From JAWLHU01 sp041690255 (GTDB taxonomy: Bacteria > Bacillota > Sulfobacillia > Symbiobacteriales > Symbiobacteriaceae), in assembly GCA_041690255.1 (NCBI GenBank), contig JAWLHU010000017.1, positions 62,001-126,000 of the forward strand: DNA of 64,000 bases. Reading direction: 5' to 3'. Below, one piece after another: positions 24,383-32,600 of this stretch. The notes beneath the pieces were generated by a model that had not been told where the DNA came from, did no database searches, and was given only the letters and a program-made list of their open reading frames with translations. The stretch's first letter is position 1. The number at the start of each line of letters is the position of its first letter. The translations under genes were made by a program, and so were the position numbers.

Positions 24383-24670
24383 ATGCAGAGGAAGCGCAAG
24401 CCTGCTGCGGCAGCGCCACGCCAGAAGAAGCCGAAAGAACCGACCCCGCTGGATCAGTTGAAGCTGGAGATCGCCTCGGAGCTCGGGTTGGCCGAGAAGA
24501 TCGCCTCCTTCGGCTGGGCGGAGCTGACCGCCGCCGAGTCGGGCCGACTGGGCGGGATCCTGAACCGGCGGTTGAAGGAGCTGCAGTTCGCCATCGGGCC
24601 AAAGGGAAGTCTGATCCCCATCGACCTGAATAAGGTGAAGAAGGGTGAGGGTCAGGCGGTTCAGGGTTGA
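24383..24670 (+). CDS. Alpha/beta-type small acid-soluble spore protein
   Basis: ATG 24383 with SD GGAGGGAG gives a 95-residue protein. A basic Lys/Ala/Pro-rich N-terminus precedes the SASP core: DQLKLEIASELGL, containing the germination-protease-like site around EIASELG, and then ELTAAESGRLGGILNRRLKE, matching the second conserved DNA-binding helix. These proteins coat forespore DNA and protect it from UV and heat, so this is direct evidence that the organism makes endospores. The basic N-terminal extension is longer than in B. subtilis SspA. Expression would be in the forespore. I could not define a sigma-G promoter with confidence. A terminator follows at 24701. Confidence 0.85.
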   Translation: MQRKRKPAAAAPRQKKPKEPTPLDQLKLEIASELGLAEKIASFGWAELTAAESGRLGGILNRRLKELQFAIGPKGSLIPIDLNKVKKGEGQAVQG

Positions 24671-24700
24671 ACAATGCAGGAGGTCGGGCCGGTGGCACCG

Positions 24701-24732
24701 AAAGCACCCTCTGATTCCACAGGGGGTGCTTT
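24701..24732 (+). terminator. Intrinsic terminator just upstream of the tandem nitrilase gene
   Basis: AAAGCACCC and GGGTGCTTT pair. The 3' arm (AGGGGGTG) also serves as the ribosome site of the next gene, so the hairpin may also limit its translation. Confidence 0.65.
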
Positions 24733-24735
24733 GGT

Positions 24736-26232
24736 ATGCGATACACCGCTGCCGCCGTTCAGTTTGAGCCCCGCTTTGGCGAGAAGGAGGAGAACCTGGT
24801 CAAGCTGCTCCACCTGACCGAGGAGGCGGCCCGGGCCGGCGCCCGGCTGATCGTCCTGCCCGAGATGGCGACCACAGGCTACTGCTTTCGCAGCCGGGGC
24901 GAGATCGCTCCGTTTGTGGAGCCGGTCCCCGGAGGCCCGACCGTGGCGGCCTTCGCCGCCCTGGCAGCCCGGTACGATGCGCATATCGTCATCGGACTGG
25001 CCGAGGTTGAGCCCGCGACCGGCGTTTTCTACAACACCGCCGCCCTGATCGGTCCGCAGGGGTACATCGGCAAGTATCGGAAGACGCATTCCTTTATCGA
25101 TGAGACCCGCTGGGCGAAGGATGGCGACCTCGGCATGCCCGTCTGGGAGACGCCGCTTGGGAAGATCGCCATCCAGATCTGCATGGACGCCGACTACATG
25201 GAGCCTGCCCGCCTGGCCGCCCTGGCTGGGGCCGATCTGATCGCCTTCCCGACCAACTGGCTCGGGGAGCAGACCGTCTGGTCGGCCCGGGCGATCGAGA
25301 ACGGGGTCTTCTGGGTCGCCGCGAATCGTTGGGGCGTGGAGCGGGGAGAGCAGTTCTGCGGCAACTCGGCGATCATTGACCCGGAGGGCCGCCTGCTCAG
25401 CCTGCTCTCCACCGGCGACGGCCTCTGCCTGGCGGAGATCGATCTGGACCGGGCTGGCGGCTGCCGGACTGGGCAGCTCGCCATGCGGCGACCCGATCGC
25501 TACCACGATCTGCTGCTCCACACCCATCTCTGGCACCGGAAGGATGCGTTCAAGGATCTGCCTGCCGGCCGGCCTGTGGTGATCGCTGCCAGCCCGGCTG
25601 GCGAACCGGGGCTCATGGCTGACCAGGCCCGCTGGGCGGACCGGCAGGTGCGGGACCGGGGGCTGGAGCGGCTCGACCTGCTCCTCTTCCCGAGCCTCGG
25701 GGAGCGGGGGGAGGAGGCGATGCCCGCCATGGCTGCCGTGGCCAGGGACCTGGGCTGCCACATTGCCTGGGGCGGGTTGGACCGGACCTGGCTCATGGGT
25801 CCCGACGGGCTCGTGGCCGACTACCGGGCGGTCCATCCGGCTGGCACTGGCGAGCGTGGCTCTGACTATGCGGTGGTTGATCTGCCCTGGGGGCGGGTCG
25901 GGCTGGCAGCGGGGTTCGATCTGCGGCTGCCCGAGACCGCTCGCATCCTCTCCAAGCGCGGGGCTGACTTGATCATCGCACCGCTGGATCCCTTTGACTC
26001 TGCGGATCGCACCCTCTGGAGCGCCCGCTGGCTGGAGAACGACACGGCCGTGGCGGTGGCGACGAGCCAGGGGGAGAGTGGGATCTACGGCAGCCGGCCC
26101 AAGGCGCAGGCGGGCCTGAATGGCCTCTTGATCGGCGTGGTGGATACTGGCTCGGAGCGGATTCGGTCGAAGGAGCTGCTGCGCAAGCTCCAGCCCTTCT
26201 GGTACGGCCCGTTGGTCGGGCCGGAACAGTAG
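24736..26232 (+). CDS. Tandem carbon-nitrogen hydrolase (nitrilase superfamily), second half degenerate
   Basis: This 498-residue protein is about twice a normal nitrilase-family domain. The first half (1-270) has the full Glu-Lys-Cys triad: Glu43 in LPEMATTGY, Lys116 in KYRKTHSF, and Cys149 in IQICMDADYMEP, so it should be an active amidase-like enzyme. The second half (about 275-490) keeps the fold pattern (LLLFPSLGE, GRVGLAAGFDLRLPE, ADLIIAPLDP) but the Cys position is Gly and the Lys is lost. It is therefore a structural or regulatory copy. The substrate is unknown. It lies 3 nt before the acetyltransferase gene and starts immediately after a terminator hairpin. Confidence 0.9.
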   Translation: MRYTAAAVQFEPRFGEKEENLVKLLHLTEEAARAGARLIVLPEMATTGYCFRSRGEIAPFVEPVPGGPTVAAFAALAARYDAHIVIGLAEVEPATGVFYNTAALIGPQGYIGKYRKTHSFIDETRWAKDGDLGMPVWETPLGKIAIQICMDADYMEPARLAALAGADLIAFPTNWLGEQTVWSARAIENGVFWVAANRWGVERGEQFCGNSAIIDPEGRLLSLLSTGDGLCLAEIDLDRAGGCRTGQLAMRRPDRYHDLLLHTHLWHRKDAFKDLPAGRPVVIAASPAGEPGLMADQARWADRQVRDRGLERLDLLLFPSLGERGEEAMPAMAAVARDLGCHIAWGGLDRTWLMGPDGLVADYRAVHPAGTGERGSDYAVVDLPWGRVGLAAGFDLRLPETARILSKRGADLIIAPLDPFDSADRTLWSARWLENDTAVAVATSQGESGIYGSRPKAQAGLNGLLIGVVDTGSERIRSKELLRKLQPFWYGPLVGPEQ

Positions 26233-26235
26233 TCT

Positions 26236-26814
26236 ATGGCGATCGAAGACCTATTCAGCGAAATGCCGGTGCTGGAGACGGAGCGGCTTCGCCTGGTGAA
26301 GCCGGCTCCCCAGCACGCCTGGGACCTGTTCCAGTTCACATCGGACCCCGAGGCGACCCGGTTCATGATCTGGCCGACGAACACTGATCTGGTGCAGACC
26401 GAGCATGCGATTCATTACATGATGGGGTTGCTGGATCAGGGGGAGGTTGCTCCCTGGCTGATTCAGATGAAGGAGATGCCCCAGGTGATCGGCATGACGG
26501 GCTACAACTGGTGGAACCCACGGCACAACCGGGCCGAGATCTCCTACGCCCTCGCTCGCCCCTACTGGGGGCGCGGCCTGGCTGTCGAAGCGGTCCGGGC
26601 CGTGGTCCGGTTCGGGTTTTGCTCCATGGACCTGAACCGGATTGAGGCGCTGGTCCATCCGCAGAACCTGGCCTCCCGCCGGGTGTTGGAGCGGCTGGCC
26701 ATGACCAACGAGGGGACGCTGCGGGAGGCGGTCTCCGTGCGCGGGGTGCCGACCGATCACCTGATCTACAGCCTGCTTCGCAGGGAATGGGAGGATACAG
26801 AGCGTGTCGGTTGA
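26236..26814 (+). CDS. GNAT-family N-acetyltransferase (RimJ/RimL type)
   Basis: The 192-residue acetyl-CoA-dependent transferase begins LETERLRLVKP, typical of RimJ/RimL-like enzymes, and has the acetyl-CoA loop ALARPYWGRGLAVEAVRAV and the C-terminal HPQNLASRRVLERLAM segment. The acceptor may be a protein N-terminus or a small molecule. ATG 26236 follows the nitrilase stop by 3 nt, and the 3' end overlaps the DinB gene by 11 nt, so the three genes form one transcription unit. Confidence 0.9.
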   Translation: MAIEDLFSEMPVLETERLRLVKPAPQHAWDLFQFTSDPEATRFMIWPTNTDLVQTEHAIHYMMGLLDQGEVAPWLIQMKEMPQVIGMTGYNWWNPRHNRAEISYALARPYWGRGLAVEAVRAVVRFGFCSMDLNRIEALVHPQNLASRRVLERLAMTNEGTLREAVSVRGVPTDHLIYSLLRREWEDTERVG

Positions 26815-27292
26815 GATGATTACACTGTACCGGAACCGGATGGCGGATCTGCTCCGGCGGGCAACGCAGGCCATGGGGCAGATGAGTGACGAGGAGATCC
26901 ATTGGCGGCCCAACGAAGAGTCGAACTCGGTGGCCAACCTGGTGATCCACCTGGAGGGGAACCTCCAGCACTTCGTGGAGGCTGGGATCGGTGGCGATCA
27001 GAGCCGCCGGGACCGCGACATGGAGTTCAACAGCCGGGAGTTCCTCACCGGCAGCCAGGCCATCGAGCGGCTGACGGGAGCGGTGGAGCGGGCCTCCGCC
27101 GTCCTTGAGCGGCTCGATCCGGCCCGCCTGGCGGAGATGACTCCCTTCACCAATCGTCAGGTGACGATTCTGGAACTGCTGCTGATCCTGACGACCCACC
27201 TGGGCGAGCATGTCGGGCAGATTCTCTACATTGCCAAGTGGCAGAAGGGTGAGGGGTTTCAGAGCGTCTCGTTTCCGCACAAGCGGGCATAG
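26804..27292 (+). CDS. DinB/DUF1572-family protein
   Basis: The 162-residue four-helix-bundle protein has metal-binding His in NLVIHLEGN and in THLGEHVGQILY, at the positions expected for the DinB/YfiT metal site. Members are thiol-dependent transferases or hydrolases of mostly unknown substrate. It starts at GTG 26804 inside the end of the acetyltransferase gene and ends before a clear terminator. A distinct DinB protein is encoded at 29969-30505. Confidence 0.88.
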   Translation: MSVEMITLYRNRMADLLRRATQAMGQMSDEEIHWRPNEESNSVANLVIHLEGNLQHFVEAGIGGDQSRRDRDMEFNSREFLTGSQAIERLTGAVERASAVLERLDPARLAEMTPFTNRQVTILELLLILTTHLGEHVGQILYIAKWQKGEGFQSVSFPHKRA

Positions 27293-27302
27293 CGCATAGG
27301 AG

Positions 27303-27338
27303 AAGGCCCACCGGGAGTTGCTTCCGGTGGGCCTTTTT
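27303..27338 (+). terminator. Intrinsic terminator of the nitrilase-GNAT-DinB unit
   Basis: GGCCCACCGG and CCGGTGGGCC form a 10-bp stem followed by TTTTT, 11 nt after the stop codon. Confidence 0.9.
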
Positions 27339-27340
27339 GG

Positions 27341-27420
27341 TCCCAGTCAACCCCAAAACGATCCCAGGTGCTCCTGTGACGATCCCAAATTGTTCCCGAA
27401 AACCTCCCGGGTGTGGTCTC
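27341..27420. repeat. Helically phased TCCC array upstream of the P450 gene
   Basis: TCCC or a one-base variant starts at 27341, 27351, 27362, 27372, 27383, 27394, 27405 and (TCTC) 27417, intervals of 10-12 bp. The spacer bases differ, so this is not simple slippage of one unit. It fills the gap between a terminator and the P450 gene. It has no coding sense and no strong hairpin. Confidence 0.5.
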
Positions 27421-27486
27421 TGGGAGGCGGGAAACGGGTCCTTCTATAATCAAGGGGACCTATTGCTTCCGAAGGAGGGCCTGTAG

Positions 27487-28644
27487 ATGACCGTATTTCC
27501 CGGATCTTACGACCTGTACACGCAGATGCGCCAGAATGCGCCTGTCTACTATGATGAGCAGCGCCAGGCATGGCTTGTCTTCTCGTACGATGAAGCGAAG
27601 CGCGTCGCCTCGGATCACGTGAACTTCTCGTCAAACGTCACCGGCGGCATGCCCGCAGACCAGACCCTGGTCGATACCGTGATCAGCCTGGATCCGCCCG
27701 ACCACACGCGGTTGCGGGCTCTTGCCAGCAGCGCCTTCACGCCCAAGGTGGTGGCGGACATGGAGCCGCGCATCCGCCAGATTGCCAATGATCTGTTGGA
27801 CCGGGTGATTTCCAAGGGGCAGATGGATCTGACTCAGGAGTTTGCTGTGCCGCTTCCGGTGCAGGTAATCGCGGAACTTCTGGGTGTGCCGCTGGCCGAT
27901 CGAGAGCAGTTCAAGTACTGGTCTGACTGCATTATCGAGTCGGGTGAGGTGCTCCTCTCCGGTGACTTCTCGCCCCGTCCGCATCTGATCGCCGCCTACA
28001 AGGAGATGCGGGCCTACATGGCAGCGCTCAGCAGGGTTCGCCGTGAGGACCCGAAGGATGACCTGATCAGTCGGCTCGCCTTGGCCGAGGTCGAGGGCGA
28101 GCATCTCCCCGAGCGGGACCTGGTCGACTTTGCCCTCCTGCTTCTGGCGGCGGGCAACGAGACCACGACGACCCTGATCGGCAACGCCATTCTGTCCCTG
28201 ATCGAGAACCCGGATCAGATGGCCCTGCTCCGGGCCAATTCCGAGTTGATCCCGCAGGCGGTGGAGGAATCGCTGCGGTACCGCGCACCGATCCAGACCT
28301 TCTTCCGCAAGGCCGTGCGCGATGTGGAACTGGGCGGTCAGTTGATCAAGGCCGGCCAGTTGGTCGCCTGGATGCCCGGCTCCGCCAATCGAGATGCTTC
28401 GAAGTATGAGAACGCGGGCCGGTTCGATATCACCCGGACGTCCAACCCGCATCTCGCGTTCGGCCATGGCATCCACTTCTGTATGGGTGCCCCGCTGGGG
28501 CGGCTGGAGGCCCGGGTTGCGCTGAGTGTCATTCTGGAGCGGTTGGACGACATCCGTCTGGATGAGACCCGCCCGATCGTCCCCCTGACGAATGTCATCG
28601 CACACGGCCTCGCGAGCCTGCCGATCACGTTCACGGTGAAGTAG
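27487..28644 (+). CDS. Cytochrome P450, bacterial class I type
   Basis: The 385-residue soluble heme monooxygenase would need external ferredoxin and reductase, which are not encoded nearby. Present are the I-helix AGNETTTT, the ExxR motif in ESLRYRAP, and the heme loop FGHGIHFCMGAPL with the axial Cys332. The overall pattern is CYP107/CYP109-like, a group acting on macrolides, fatty acids or terpenoids. The substrate cannot be read from the sequence. ATG 27487 has SD GAAGGAGG. It is a single-gene unit with its own terminator, and its upstream gap is filled by the TCCC array. Confidence 0.95.
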   Translation: MTVFPGSYDLYTQMRQNAPVYYDEQRQAWLVFSYDEAKRVASDHVNFSSNVTGGMPADQTLVDTVISLDPPDHTRLRALASSAFTPKVVADMEPRIRQIANDLLDRVISKGQMDLTQEFAVPLPVQVIAELLGVPLADREQFKYWSDCIIESGEVLLSGDFSPRPHLIAAYKEMRAYMAALSRVRREDPKDDLISRLALAEVEGEHLPERDLVDFALLLLAAGNETTTTLIGNAILSLIENPDQMALLRANSELIPQAVEESLRYRAPIQTFFRKAVRDVELGGQLIKAGQLVAWMPGSANRDASKYENAGRFDITRTSNPHLAFGHGIHFCMGAPLGRLEARVALSVILERLDDIRLDETRPIVPLTNVIAHGLASLPITFTVK

Positions 28645-28666
28645 GAAGAGGGAAGCCACATGAGAT

Positions 28667-28699
28667 GGCCCACCGGGAGCGACCCGGTGGGTCTTTTTT
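28667..28699 (+). terminator. Intrinsic terminator of the P450 gene
   Basis: CCCACCGGG and CCCGGTGGG form a 9-bp stem over a 5-nt loop, followed by TCTTTTTT. Confidence 0.9.
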
Positions 28700-28824
28700 G
28701 GGGCAATGGGCTCACGAATAATGAGAATAAGGCGCATTATGGCGACCGTAATGCGGGGTGTAGACTGAATCTGCTGCCCCTTTCCCGCGGGCAGCGTGAT
28801 CACGCGGACGGGAGTGATGCCGGA

Positions 28825-29964
28825 ATGCGGCGGAGATGGGACCTGATCATCGTTGTAGCGGTTGTCGTCGGTCTGCTCGTCGTGGCGGCGGTTCGCATGC
28901 CATCGCTCTGGGGCGACCGGAGTGCCCTGCGGATGGATCCTGCCTATATGCAGCATCAGAAAGGACAGATCGTCGTCGAGGTCCCCGAACTCTACGAACT
29001 TCTGAACATCCTGGTTGCCATCTCACCGACCGGGCAGACTGGGCCGGGGGGCTACCCGCGGGAGCATTCGTACTACAAGGCGGTCATGGACTGGTTCCTG
29101 CCCTTCCGTGACCACCCGTTGGTGAGCGTGGTGGAGAAGCAGTTCAACAATGGGTACGGTGGTATGCGGGGCAGTTGCTTCGCCTACCGGTTTGAGGGCG
29201 ATGGGATCGTGCCAAGCTACTACGGCGAGTATGGGGGTTTCTGCGAAGAGCACAGGCGCGAGTTTGAGAAGTTCGCCCGCGAGAGCAAGTTCCGGGAGTT
29301 TTACCAGCAGAACGAGGCGTTCTACGCCGAATGGGTCCGGACCTACCGGGAGCGGGTCGATCTGGGCGGGATGTGGCGGTGGCTGGAAACGGAGTTCCCG
29401 GCCCGCAGTGACTCGATGCGGGTCGCTGTCTCCCCGCTGTCCGGGGGCAGCCACAATACGGTCGGGTATCGCGACCTCGCCTCCGGGTACCGGGAGATCG
29501 TCATGTTCGTCAGCCATCCGCAGGAGTACGAGAACCCGAACCGTCCCCCCGCTGTTGCGAGCGCCATGGCGCTCAGCGGGGTCTTTACCGAGATCGACCA
29601 CAACTACGTCAACCCAATGAGCGACAAGTACCGCGCAGAGTTAAAGGCCACTATGCCCAAGGTCGGCGACTGGAATCGACCACCGGAGTGGGCAAATGCG
29701 GAGAGCTATTACAACAGCGCCTACGCCACCTTCAACGAGTACTTGACCTGGGCCGCCTTCCTGGTTTACGCGGCGGAGCGGTATGACGCCCCCACCTTCG
29801 AGCAGGTGACGAAGGAGCATGTGCGGGTCATGGAATACCGCGGGTTCGTGAAGTATGACGAGTTCCAGCGCCGGCTCATGGCCCTCTACCAGGAGCGCAA
29901 CTCGGGGGAGACCCTGGCCGACCTCTACCCACAACTCCTGGAGATGGTGAGGGGTATGAACTGA
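28825..29964 (+). CDS. Membrane-anchored DUF4932-like protein
   Basis: ATG 28825 (SD GGGAG) starts a basic N-terminus and one membrane helix (LIIVVAVVVGLLVVAAV), with the remaining 350 residues outside. The order of motifs PELYELLNILVAISPTG, then DWFLPFRDHPLV, then a DHNYVNPMSDKY block late in the protein resembles DUF4932, a putative metallopeptidase family whose active block usually reads HEF-HSYVNP. Here that block is TEIDHNYVNP, so one metal His seems replaced and the catalytic state is uncertain. The gene stands alone. A dyad ATAATG-N11-CATTAT lies 85 nt upstream. Confidence 0.65.
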   Translation: MRRRWDLIIVVAVVVGLLVVAAVRMPSLWGDRSALRMDPAYMQHQKGQIVVEVPELYELLNILVAISPTGQTGPGGYPREHSYYKAVMDWFLPFRDHPLVSVVEKQFNNGYGGMRGSCFAYRFEGDGIVPSYYGEYGGFCEEHRREFEKFARESKFREFYQQNEAFYAEWVRTYRERVDLGGMWRWLETEFPARSDSMRVAVSPLSGGSHNTVGYRDLASGYREIVMFVSHPQEYENPNRPPAVASAMALSGVFTEIDHNYVNPMSDKYRAELKATMPKVGDWNRPPEWANAESYYNSAYATFNEYLTWAAFLVYAAERYDAPTFEQVTKEHVRVMEYRGFVKYDEFQRRLMALYQERNSGETLADLYPQLLEMVRGMN

Positions 29965-29968
29965 GCGG

Positions 29969-30505
29969 TTACACGCGGTCCCGCAAGATCGACAGATAGG
30001 CGCTCCACGGCCCGACGGCGTGGGTGTACCGCTTTGCCATGGTCCGGGCGATCTGCCCCACATGATCGAGGTCGTGGGTGACCCACGTTGCCAGCAGTTG
30101 TCCGAGCGTCACCGTCCCGAGCGCCGGGTGCTGGCCCGTCCGGTCCAGATCGGTACGGGTCAGGTTCATCTCGAGGAGCGCTGCGACACTCTCCCGGCGA
30201 AGCTCGGCAAAGGTCGCCAGGAGTTCATCCATGCTCCTGCCCTGGCTCTCGGTGAACTGGGCCTTTCGGTCAACGGGCTCGAACGGGCGCTGGTCGCCCG
30301 CCAGGATATGGCGCACCCGTGGCATCCAGTCCTTGCGCTCGCCGTGGATCAGGTGGCCGATGACATCATACGGCGACCAGGTGCCCTCGCCCTCCGTGGC
30401 CCTCACCCACCAGTCGGGGAGGCCCCTCAGCAGGGCGCTCAGGCTTGCGGGCGTCCGCTCGAGGACCGCCACAGCTTCAGCCAAATGGAACTCGTCGTGT
30501 TGCAT
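29969..30505 (-). CDS. DinB_2-family protein
   Basis: The 178-residue four-helix-bundle protein has metal-site His residues in YDVIGHLIHGER and in WVTHDLDHVGQI. The DLDHVGQIARTMAKRY tail is typical of DinB-like thiol transferases (bacillithiol or mycothiol dependent enzymes and relatives). It runs convergent with the DUF4932-like gene, ending 4 nt after it, and is divergent from the nitrilase at 30670. The substrate is unknown. Confidence 0.9.
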   Translation of the reverse strand: MQHDEFHLAEAVAVLERTPASLSALLRGLPDWWVRATEGEGTWSPYDVIGHLIHGERKDWMPRVRHILAGDQRPFEPVDRKAQFTESQGRSMDELLATFAELRRESVAALLEMNLTRTDLDRTGQHPALGTVTLGQLLATWVTHDLDHVGQIARTMAKRYTHAVGPWSAYLSILRDRV

Positions 30506-30669
30506 GGCCGTCGCTCCCCTCTCATCATCTGAATAGTGTGATCTCCGAGTGATTCAACGAGGCTCGGGCGGAATCCTCTCCGTGGGCAACGCCTCTGTCG
30601 GGCTTTGCAGGGATCAGGCGCTCCCCGTAGGGAATTGGGATAGGACATGTCCCGCAAAGGAGCGTCTCC

Positions 30670-31464
30670 ATGCGCATTGGCCTGGCCCAGGCTCGATTTC
30701 CCGGATCCGTGAACGACGGCGTGGTGAGCGTGATGCAGTTCCTGCAAGAAGCTGAGGCGAAGGGCTGTGAGATCATCTGCTTGCCGGAAGCCTATCTGCC
30801 GGGAATGCGCGAGTGCGGGTTTCCGGTCCCCGACTTCGCCGCGGGGGAGCAGCAGGAGGCGATTGCAGCGGTCGCAGAGGCCGCCCGGCAGACGGGTGTG
30901 GCGGTCGTTCTGCCCATGGAGTGGCAGAGCGAAGCAGGCGTGCACAACGCCGCCATGGTGATCGACGAGCGAGGCGCGCTTCTGGGCTACCAGGCCAAGA
31001 CCCAACTGGATCCGGCTGAGGAGTATCTCTATGCGCCGGGTCACGGACGCCGGCTGTTCACCGTAAAGGGTATGACCTTCGGCATCGCCATATGCCACGA
31101 GGGTTGGCGCTACCCCGAGACCGTACGCTGGGCGGCCATGCGCGGGGCAAGCCTGGTCTTTCACCCTCACATGGGCGGCGGCCCGAACTCCACCCGCACC
31201 GTCACCACATGGGGGGAGGCGGGGAACCCGTACTATGACAAGGCCCAGGTCTGTCGCAGTCTGGAGAACAGCATCTACTTCGCCAGCGTCAATTACGCCC
31301 TGGAGCGGCAGGAGTCCGCAACCTGCCTGATCTCGCCCGATGGCGACTGCCTGGACTGGGCGCCCTACGGGCGGGAGACCCTGTTGATCCAAGAGGTTAA
31401 GCCCACGGCCGCCACAGGTTTGCTGGCCAGGCGTTACTGCCCAGACCGTTACGGCGAAGCCTAG
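30670..31464 (+). CDS. Nitrilase/amidase-family carbon-nitrogen hydrolase
   Basis: The 264-residue single-domain enzyme has the complete triad Glu40 (CLPEAYLPG), Lys110 (QAKTQLDP) and Cys142 (AICHEGWRYPE). It would hydrolyse a C-N bond in an amide, carbamoyl compound or nitrile; the HEGWRYPE block is more like amidases than true nitrilases. ATG 30670 has SD AAAGGAG. It stands alone and differs from the tandem enzyme at 24736 in having one domain only. Confidence 0.9.
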   Translation: MRIGLAQARFPGSVNDGVVSVMQFLQEAEAKGCEIICLPEAYLPGMRECGFPVPDFAAGEQQEAIAAVAEAARQTGVAVVLPMEWQSEAGVHNAAMVIDERGALLGYQAKTQLDPAEEYLYAPGHGRRLFTVKGMTFGIAICHEGWRYPETVRWAAMRGASLVFHPHMGGGPNSTRTVTTWGEAGNPYYDKAQVCRSLENSIYFASVNYALERQESATCLISPDGDCLDWAPYGRETLLIQEVKPTAATGLLARRYCPDRYGEA

Positions 31465-31560
31465 TCTCTAAGATCGACCATCATCAACTCTCACCCTGTG
31501 GTTGTCACTTGACATGGAACGAGATGATGAAGGAGAGGCTGGCTGGTCCGTTTCTGCGGC

Positions 31561-31598
31561 AAAGCGAGAGCCCCGGCTGGCTGTTGGTCAGCCGGGGC
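31561..31598 (-). terminator. Probable terminator of the gene at 31612-32448
   Basis: CCCCGGCTG (31571-31579) and CAGCCGGGG (31589-31597) pair over a 9-nt loop. On the minus strand a pyrimidine tail CTCTCGCTTTG follows. Confidence 0.55.
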
Positions 31599-31611
31599 GT
31601 TACTGTGCGTA

Positions 31612-32448
31612 CTACCTGGGGCCGCGGAACGGCTCCTCTCTCACCCGCACCGCATTCAGGCATGCCGGGAGCGGCTCACTGACGCCCAACGTCACCCCGA
31701 TGGGAGTGACGTCCAGGCGCGAGAAGCGGAAGTTGATCCGCCCACAGCGGGGGATGTCGATGCCGTTCGGAATGAGCCTCTGTACTATCTGGCAGCCCGC
31801 GCCCGCCAGCCGGTCGATCTGTCCCCCAAGGAACGCATTCGCAAAGACGTTGGCGATGGGCTCGAGCAGCAGCCCTCGGAGCAGGGCGTTACGGACGTCA
31901 ATCTGCGATGGTTCCGCCCTGCACATGATTTGCCCTGCGTCGTTAAGGAAGAGCGCGCCTGTGAAGGTCACCGTGAAGTTGACGTCTGGCAGGACCGCGA
32001 TTGGCACGAACCCGTTGATGCGGGTGACAACCCGGTTGGGCGGTACAAGGGTGATGTCGAACCATCTGAGCCGGGCAGCGGGGAAGGGGTCGGGCAAGGG
32101 GATGCGCTTAGGTGTCCTGGGATCGGCCCAGATGGCATTGGCGGCAAAGCGGATGCCGTTCAGGCTGATTCCCACCAGGTAATTCTCCCCCGGCAGGCGC
32201 TTTCCAATCATCAGGGCCTGTGTCCGGCCCTCTCGTGGAGCGTTCGGAAACCAGAGGCCGAGTTTCTCGCCGCCACTGCAGGGGACTCGCTGGATATCCA
32301 GTGGGGTGGTGGGCAGCAGTCTGTTCGCCGAGACCCTCAAAGCCTGCGCTAGCACCAGTCCTGCGAGATCATTCACGCAGATCGATAGCTCCAACCTGAT
32401 ATCGGGTTCCGTGAGTGTACCGAAGAGAGATGTTCCACCGAAAAACAC
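31612..32448 (-). CDS. Protein of unknown function
   Basis: This 278-residue frame is preferred over the overlapping plus-strand frame because its composition is protein-like (Leu, Ile, Val, Asn, Phe rich) and because a terminator hairpin follows and an SD-like GGAAGGGAG precedes the GTG at 32448. No signal peptide or membrane helix is clear. Blocks such as LRWFDITLVPPNRVVTRINGF and INFRFSRLDVTPIGVTLGV suggest beta structure. No family is recognised. Its plus-strand neighbours are unrelated. Confidence 0.6.
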   Translation of the reverse strand: MFFGGTSLFGTLTEPDIRLELSICVNDLAGLVLAQALRVSANRLLPTTPLDIQRVPCSGGEKLGLWFPNAPREGRTQALMIGKRLPGENYLVGISLNGIRFAANAIWADPRTPKRIPLPDPFPAARLRWFDITLVPPNRVVTRINGFVPIAVLPDVNFTVTFTGALFLNDAGQIMCRAEPSQIDVRNALLRGLLLEPIANVFANAFLGGQIDRLAGAGCQIVQRLIPNGIDIPRCGRINFRFSRLDVTPIGVTLGVSEPLPACLNAVRVREEPFRGPR

Positions 32449-32600
32449 GGCTGCCTCGGGCTCCCTTCCTTGTGACGGAGTTCGCTCCGTCTCCCTTTCA
32501 GCCTATGGCATGCCGAGTGCTTTGGGTTCACATCCTGACCCGGTTGGCGACCGCCGTCTCCCTGCAGGCGTCGCCCAGGGCGGAAACGGCCCGAAATCGC

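Noticed and set aside
31502..32182. Plus-strand frame of 226 codons opposite the gene at 31612-32448
   Set aside because: The minus frame is longer, has better composition, an SD-like site and a terminator. The plus frame starts upstream of that hairpin without a ribosome site.
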